A stretch of 64,000 nt of DNA from Gemmatimonadota bacterium (GTDB lineage Bacteria > Gemmatimonadota > Gemmatimonadetes > Gemmatimonadales > GWC2-71-9), in assembly GCA_016713785.1 (NCBI GenBank), contig JADJOM010000001.1, positions 620,001 to 684,000 on the forward strand. Reading direction: 5' to 3'. The notes under the pieces are model-generated. The model had not been told where the DNA came from. It searched no databases and saw nothing but the letters and a program-made list of their open reading frames with translations. A program made the position numbers and the translations under genes. Positions 60,903 to 64,000 of the stretch are shown here, in pieces. Within the stretch, counting starts at the first letter, position 1. Every line of letters begins with the position of its first letter.

Positions 60903-61802
60903 ATGGCGTGGCTCAACTACCATCACCTCTTGTACTTCTGGACGGTCGCGCGCGAGGGCAGCATTGCCCGCGCCACCCGGAAGCTGCACCTCACACAGCC
61001 CACGATCAGCGCCCAGATCCACCGGCTCGAGGAGAGCCTCGGCGAGCAGTTGTTCACGCGCAGCGGCCGGCGGCTGGTCCTGACGGAGGTGGGCCAAGTA
61101 GTGTACCGCTACGCCGACGAGATCTTCACCCTCGGCCGCGAGCTGCAGGATGTGCTCGCGGGACAGCCCACCGGGCGGCCGCTCCGGCTGTCAGTCGGGA
61201 TCGCCGACCAGCTCCCGAAGCTCCTGGCCCACCGGCTGCTGGCCCCGGCCTTCGGGCTGGCCGAGCCGGTGCACCTGCTCTGCCGGGAGGGCAAGCCGGA
61301 TCGGCTCTTCGCCGACCTGACGACGCATGACCTCGACCTGGTCCTGAGCGATGCCCCGGTGACCGCCGAGACCCGGGTGCGCGCCTTCAATCACCTGCTC
61401 GGCGAGACCGGGGTGGCGGTGTTCGGCGTGGCGCCCCTGGCGGAGAAGTACCGGCGTGGGTTTCCCCGGTCGCTGGACGGTGCGCCGTTCCTGCTCCCCG
61501 CCGCCGGCACGGCCCTGCGGCATTCGCTGGAGGAGTGGTTCGACCGGCAGCGGGTCCGGCCGTCGATCGTGGGGGAATTCAGCGACAGCGCCCTGCTCAA
61601 GGTCTTCGGGATGGGCGGGCTCGGGCTGTTCGCGGCCCCGACCGCCATCGGGGACGACATCCGCCGGCAGTACGAGGTGAAGGCCATCGGTCCGCTGGAT
61701 GGCGTGCGCGAGGCCTTCTATGCCATCACGGTCGAGCGCCGCCTCCGCCACCCGGCCGTGGTGGCGATCTCCGAGGCGGCGCGGGAGCGGCTCTTCGCCT
61801 GA
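60903..61802 (+). CDS. LysR-family regulator, NhaR-like
   Basis: 299 residues. The N-terminal helix-turn-helix reads WLNYHHLLYFWTVAREGSIARATRKLHLTQPTISAQIHRLEESLGEQLF, very close to the NhaR subgroup, and the effector domain follows (LPKLLAHRLL, HDLDLVLSDAP). NhaR proteins respond to Na+ and pH in enterics. It is divergent from the haem-porin gene, with 123 bases between the starts, so it may control that gene; no Na+/H+ antiporter is in the window. Confidence 0.85.
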   Translation: MAWLNYHHLLYFWTVAREGSIARATRKLHLTQPTISAQIHRLEESLGEQLFTRSGRRLVLTEVGQVVYRYADEIFTLGRELQDVLAGQPTGRPLRLSVGIADQLPKLLAHRLLAPAFGLAEPVHLLCREGKPDRLFADLTTHDLDLVLSDAPVTAETRVRAFNHLLGETGVAVFGVAPLAEKYRRGFPRSLDGAPFLLPAAGTALRHSLEEWFDRQRVRPSIVGEFSDSALLKVFGMGGLGLFAAPTAIGDDIRRQYEVKAIGPLDGVREAFYAITVERRLRHPAVVAISEAARERLFA

Positions 61803-61808
61803 CGGGCC

Positions 61809-62345
61809 TCACCCGCCGAGCAGCCGCCGCTTGAGGGCCATGAACTCCGCCTCGTTCAGCACGCCGCGATCGAGCAGCCGCGCCAGGTCGGCCAGGCTCG
61901 CCAGCCGTTCCTGGGTGGCGGGCGGGGCCGGCGTGGGCCCGACAAGTGGTGGTGCGTAGGCGGCCCGGGAGGGCAGCCGGTCGCGCACCCACTGGACGAA
62001 CCCCTCCGCGCGGGCCGGGTCCGCTCCCTCCAGCGCGAACTTGCGGCCCGACGCGTACAGCCGCACCCGCGCCCCCTGGCGGTCCCGGGTCCAATGGACC
62101 TCGTGCAGTTCCGGGTAGCGGACCTCGGTGACCTTCCGCGCGTGATACTCCCGCTCCAGCAGCAGCACCCGCCCCTCCGTGGCCACCCAGAGCACCGTCG
62201 CCTCATCTTCGCGGCCTCCCACCCAGCGGGCGGGGGTCTCCCCGGGGGCCCTTTCGGCCACCAGCGCTTCCGCATCGGGGGCGTCATCCGGGCGGGAGGG
62301 GTGGCGCGGGCGGACCGGGGCGGTCAATCGCATGTCGTTCAGCAT
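61809..62345 (-). CDS. Small protein with a C-terminal SHOCT-like helix pair
   Basis: 178 residues from the ATG at 62345, with GGAG 5 bases upstream. The centre (ATVLWVATEGRVLLLEREYHARKVTEVRYPELHEVHW) looks like a small beta domain of the bacterial PH type. After a Pro-rich linker the last 35 residues (LASLADLARLLDRGVLNEAEFMALKRRLLGG) fit the SHOCT motif found at the end of many oligomeric proteins. No signal peptide. Function unknown. It ends 6 bases from the convergent LysR stop. Confidence 0.72.
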   Translation of the reverse strand: MLNDMRLTAPVRPRHPSRPDDAPDAEALVAERAPGETPARWVGGREDEATVLWVATEGRVLLLEREYHARKVTEVRYPELHEVHWTRDRQGARVRLYASGRKFALEGADPARAEGFVQWVRDRLPSRAAYAPPLVGPTPAPPATQERLASLADLARLLDRGVLNEAEFMALKRRLLGG

Positions 62346-62407
62346 CTGGACTCCAGTGGCCCAGGCGGGCGCGCCCGCCCGAGCCGTGAGGGATGAGCGG
62401 TCAGGGG

Positions 62408-62920
62408 TCAGCGGGCGCGGCCGGGGCTCGGGGCCTCGGAGGCGATCCCCAGCTTTCGGGCCAGGGTGTGCTGGAGGTCCTCCGCCATGGCCAGCGAGCC
62501 GTAGAGGCCGGAGGAGAGGTGACGCACCTCGGTGCGACGGGGCGCCGGGGTCGCCGCCTCCTCCGCGAGGCGCGCGGCGAGCCCGTCCGCCTTGGTGAAG
62601 AGATCCCGCAGGAAGGTCACCTCGGTCTGCACCAGGCCAGCCTGGGCGGCCGGGAGCTTGTCGGCCATCCGCGTCCACGCGGCGGCGGTGGCCCGTACGG
62701 CCTCCCCGACCTGACGGGCCTGCGGTTCGGTGAGGTCGCGGTCGAGGGTCACGCGGCTGCTGGCCCAGTCGTAGAGGCCGAGCAGCTGGCTGCGGCCACG
62801 CGAGAGGCCCTGCAGGACCTCCCGGTGGGCCTCGGCGGCATGGGTGTCGGCAAAGCGGGGGGCCGGCGCCTCGGCGGGGGTCGTGGCCAGGAGCGTGGCG
62901 GCGGTCAGCAGGGTCAACAT
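62408..62920 (-). CDS. Hypothetical exported helical protein
   Basis: 170 residues from the ATG at 62920, with a short signal peptide (LTLLTAATLLATTPAEA). The mature part is almost all helical and Ala/Leu/Arg-rich (HREVLQGLSRGRSQLLGLYDWA, LTEPQARQVGEAVRATAAAWTRMADKL). No cysteines or known motifs. It could be a small periplasmic helical bundle. It lies 62 bases upstream of the SHOCT-like gene on the same strand, so the two may be co-transcribed. I do not recognise the family. Confidence 0.6.
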   Translation of the reverse strand: MLTLLTAATLLATTPAEAPAPRFADTHAAEAHREVLQGLSRGRSQLLGLYDWASSRVTLDRDLTEPQARQVGEAVRATAAAWTRMADKLPAAQAGLVQTEVTFLRDLFTKADGLAARLAEEAATPAPRRTEVRHLSSGLYGSLAMAEDLQHTLARKLGIASEAPSPGRAR

Positions 62921-63080
62921 GGCATCTCCTCCGATGGGAGCGAGTCGGTCGATGGTGTCCGGGCGGAGCCCGGGCCGGGCTGGGGGGAGTTGCACGGTCC
63001 GGACTCCGCCTCCACCCGACGGCCCCAAGCTAGGACCGCCGCCACTCATTTACCAGCCGAACTTTCCTAATCATCCCATC

Positions 63081-63134
63081 GTTTTTCTCAATGCAATATC
63101 AGCGCAGTTCCCCTAACAATACATTGAGAAAAAC
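63081..63134. promoter_or_regulatory. Perfect 13-bp inverted repeat upstream of terC
   Basis: GTTTTTCTCAATG (63081-63093) and its exact complement (63122-63134) are separated by 28 bases in an unusually AT-rich gap. A second inverted repeat, CCAATTGT (63147-63154) with ACAATTGG (63184-63191), follows and ends just before the terC start codon. Both could form RNA structures in the terC leader or be operators. Confidence 0.5.
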
Positions 63135-63195
63135 AATGCTAAAGATCCAATTGTTCCATTTGTTCGCTGAACCATTGGCCGCTACAATTGGCGCC

Positions 63196-64000
63196 ATGCT
63201 GCTGAGCCTCCTCGCCGCCCATGTGGCCCTGTTCATCGACCTGCCGCCGATCACCTGGGCCTACGGCGCCTTCCTGGCGCTGGTGGTCCTCTTCCTTGCG
63301 CTCGACCTCGGGGTGTTTCACCGCACGGCCCACGTCGTGGGCATGCGCGAGGCCGCCACCTGGACCGTGGTCTGGGTGGCCACCGCGTTGGCGTTCAATG
63401 TGGCGATCTACTTTTTCTACGAGGCGCACCGGCTGGGGCTCGGGCTCGACGTGCCCCAGCTCGACGGGAGCACCCGTCCGCTGGTGGGCGGGCTTGAGGC
63501 GGCCAAGCTGTTCTTCGCGGGGTACGTGGTCGAGAAGTCGCTGAGTCTCGACAACGTCTTCGTGATCGCGCTGATTTTCGGCTACTTCGGCACCCCTGCG
63601 CAGTACCAGCACCGGGTGCTCTTCTGGGGCATCCTGGGCGCGCTGGTGATGCGCGGGGCGATGATCGCGGTGGGGGCACAGCTGCTCCAGCACTTCAGCT
63701 GGGTGATCTACCTCTTCGGCGGCTTCCTGATCCTCACCGCGATCAAGATGGCGCGGACCTCGGGGGCGGCGATCGACCCGGAGCGGAACATCCTGGTCCG
63801 CCTGGTGCGGCGGGTGATGCCGGTGAGTCCGTCCTACGACGGGCAGCGGTTCTTCACGCGGATCGACGGGCGCCGCGCCGCCACGCCGCTGCTGCTCGCG
63901 CTGGTGATGGTGGAGTTCACCGACCTGGTGTTCGCGGTGGACTCGATCCCCGCCATCTTCGCGATCACCGCTGACCCGTTCCTAGTGCTCACCTCGAACG
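63196..64000 (+). CDS. TerC-family integral membrane protein (C-terminus cut by window edge)
   Basis: 268 residues visible from the ATG at 63196. Membrane helices (for example WAYGAFLALVVLFLALDLGVFH) include the TerC landmarks LDLGVFHR, VEKSLSLDNVFVIALIF and near the edge VEFTDLVFAVDSIPAIFAITAD, with the conserved acidic residues in both half repeats. The family exports metals such as manganese (Alx, MntX-like) or gives tellurite resistance. I looked for a manganese (yybP-ykoY) riboswitch in the leader and did not find its conserved bases, but inverted repeats are present. The rest of the gene lies outside the window. Confidence 0.92.
   Translation, partial: MLLSLLAAHVALFIDLPPITWAYGAFLALVVLFLALDLGVFHRTAHVVGMREAATWTVVWVATALAFNVAIYFFYEAHRLGLGLDVPQLDGSTRPLVGGLEAAKLFFAGYVVEKSLSLDNVFVIALIFGYFGTPAQYQHRVLFWGILGALVMRGAMIAVGAQLLQHFSWVIYLFGGFLILTAIKMARTSGAAIDPERNILVRLVRRVMPVSPSYDGQRFFTRIDGRRAATPLLLALVMVEFTDLVFAVDSIPAIFAITADPFLVLTSN

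Noticed and set aside
63050..63195. yybP-ykoY manganese riboswitch before terC
   Set aside because: The conserved GGGGAGTA-type core is not present in the gap.

Overview
The window looks like a chromosome segment of a Gram-negative, very GC-rich bacterium, most likely a member of the Gemmatimonadota. The evidence is an overall GC near 70 percent, secretin and outer-membrane barrels, many lipoproteins, a BTAD-type regulator, a fused-barrel M1 peptidase and type IV pili, together with a topA-trmFO-xerC-hslVU gene order. This is inference from gene content; no rRNA or tRNA gene was recognised. The window is dense. Most neighbouring genes on the same strand overlap by 4 bases (ATGA or GTGA), so translational coupling is widespread. 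The two ends cut an M1 peptidase (left) and a TerC-family gene (right).

Layout. 1-5.7 kb: a surface peptidase, an alginate-export-like barrel and a serine hydrolase. 5.8-8.9 kb: the Fo half of an ATP synthase operon (Z-I-B-E-F, plus delta) with no alpha, gamma, beta or epsilon genes. 9-12.2 kb: an orphan MoxR ATPase and two related lipoproteins. 12.3-15.6 kb: a large BTAD/AAA/TPR regulator. 15.6-21.4 kb: a probable redox/c-di-GMP module with an HD-GYP gene broken by a frameshift, an unknown protein, a ferredoxin/hydrogenase-like/GGDEF hybrid, and a sigma-54 activator with a degenerate receiver. 21.4-28.8 kb: metabolic and membrane genes (mog, gcvT, argF, DUF454, K+ channel, D-aminoacylase, gamma-glutamyltransferase). 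28.9-36.3 kb: topA-trmFO-xerC-hslV-hslU, the order known from the Bacillus codY operon. 36.4-38.2 kb: aroC-aroK.

38.3-50.6 kb is a complete type IV pilus locus: pilMNOPQ, two nearly identical pilA genes flanking three minor prepilin genes, and pilSR. Both pilA genes have a good sigma-54 promoter and a pair of conserved upstream blocks, which fits control by the adjacent PilR. 50.6-54.3 kb holds a GIY-YIG/DUF2461 fusion, DUF983, an S4-domain protein, an orphan flagellar-rod-like protein and two cupredoxin proteins. 54.7-60.8 kb is a thiol, quinone and redox stress region: a marR-dioxygenase-esterase operon like mhqR/O/D, a thioredoxin with two compensating frameshifts, a haem-domain protein, a double rhodanese and a haem-tagged porin. 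The last 3 kb carry a LysR regulator, two small hypothetical proteins and terC.

Two features cut across the window. The first is a family of octamer tandem repeats (GGTAGGGC and GGCTCGGC types) at several intergenic sites and inside trmFO and xerC. The second is a set of abrupt composition changes inside two genes between 14.5 and 17.3 kb.
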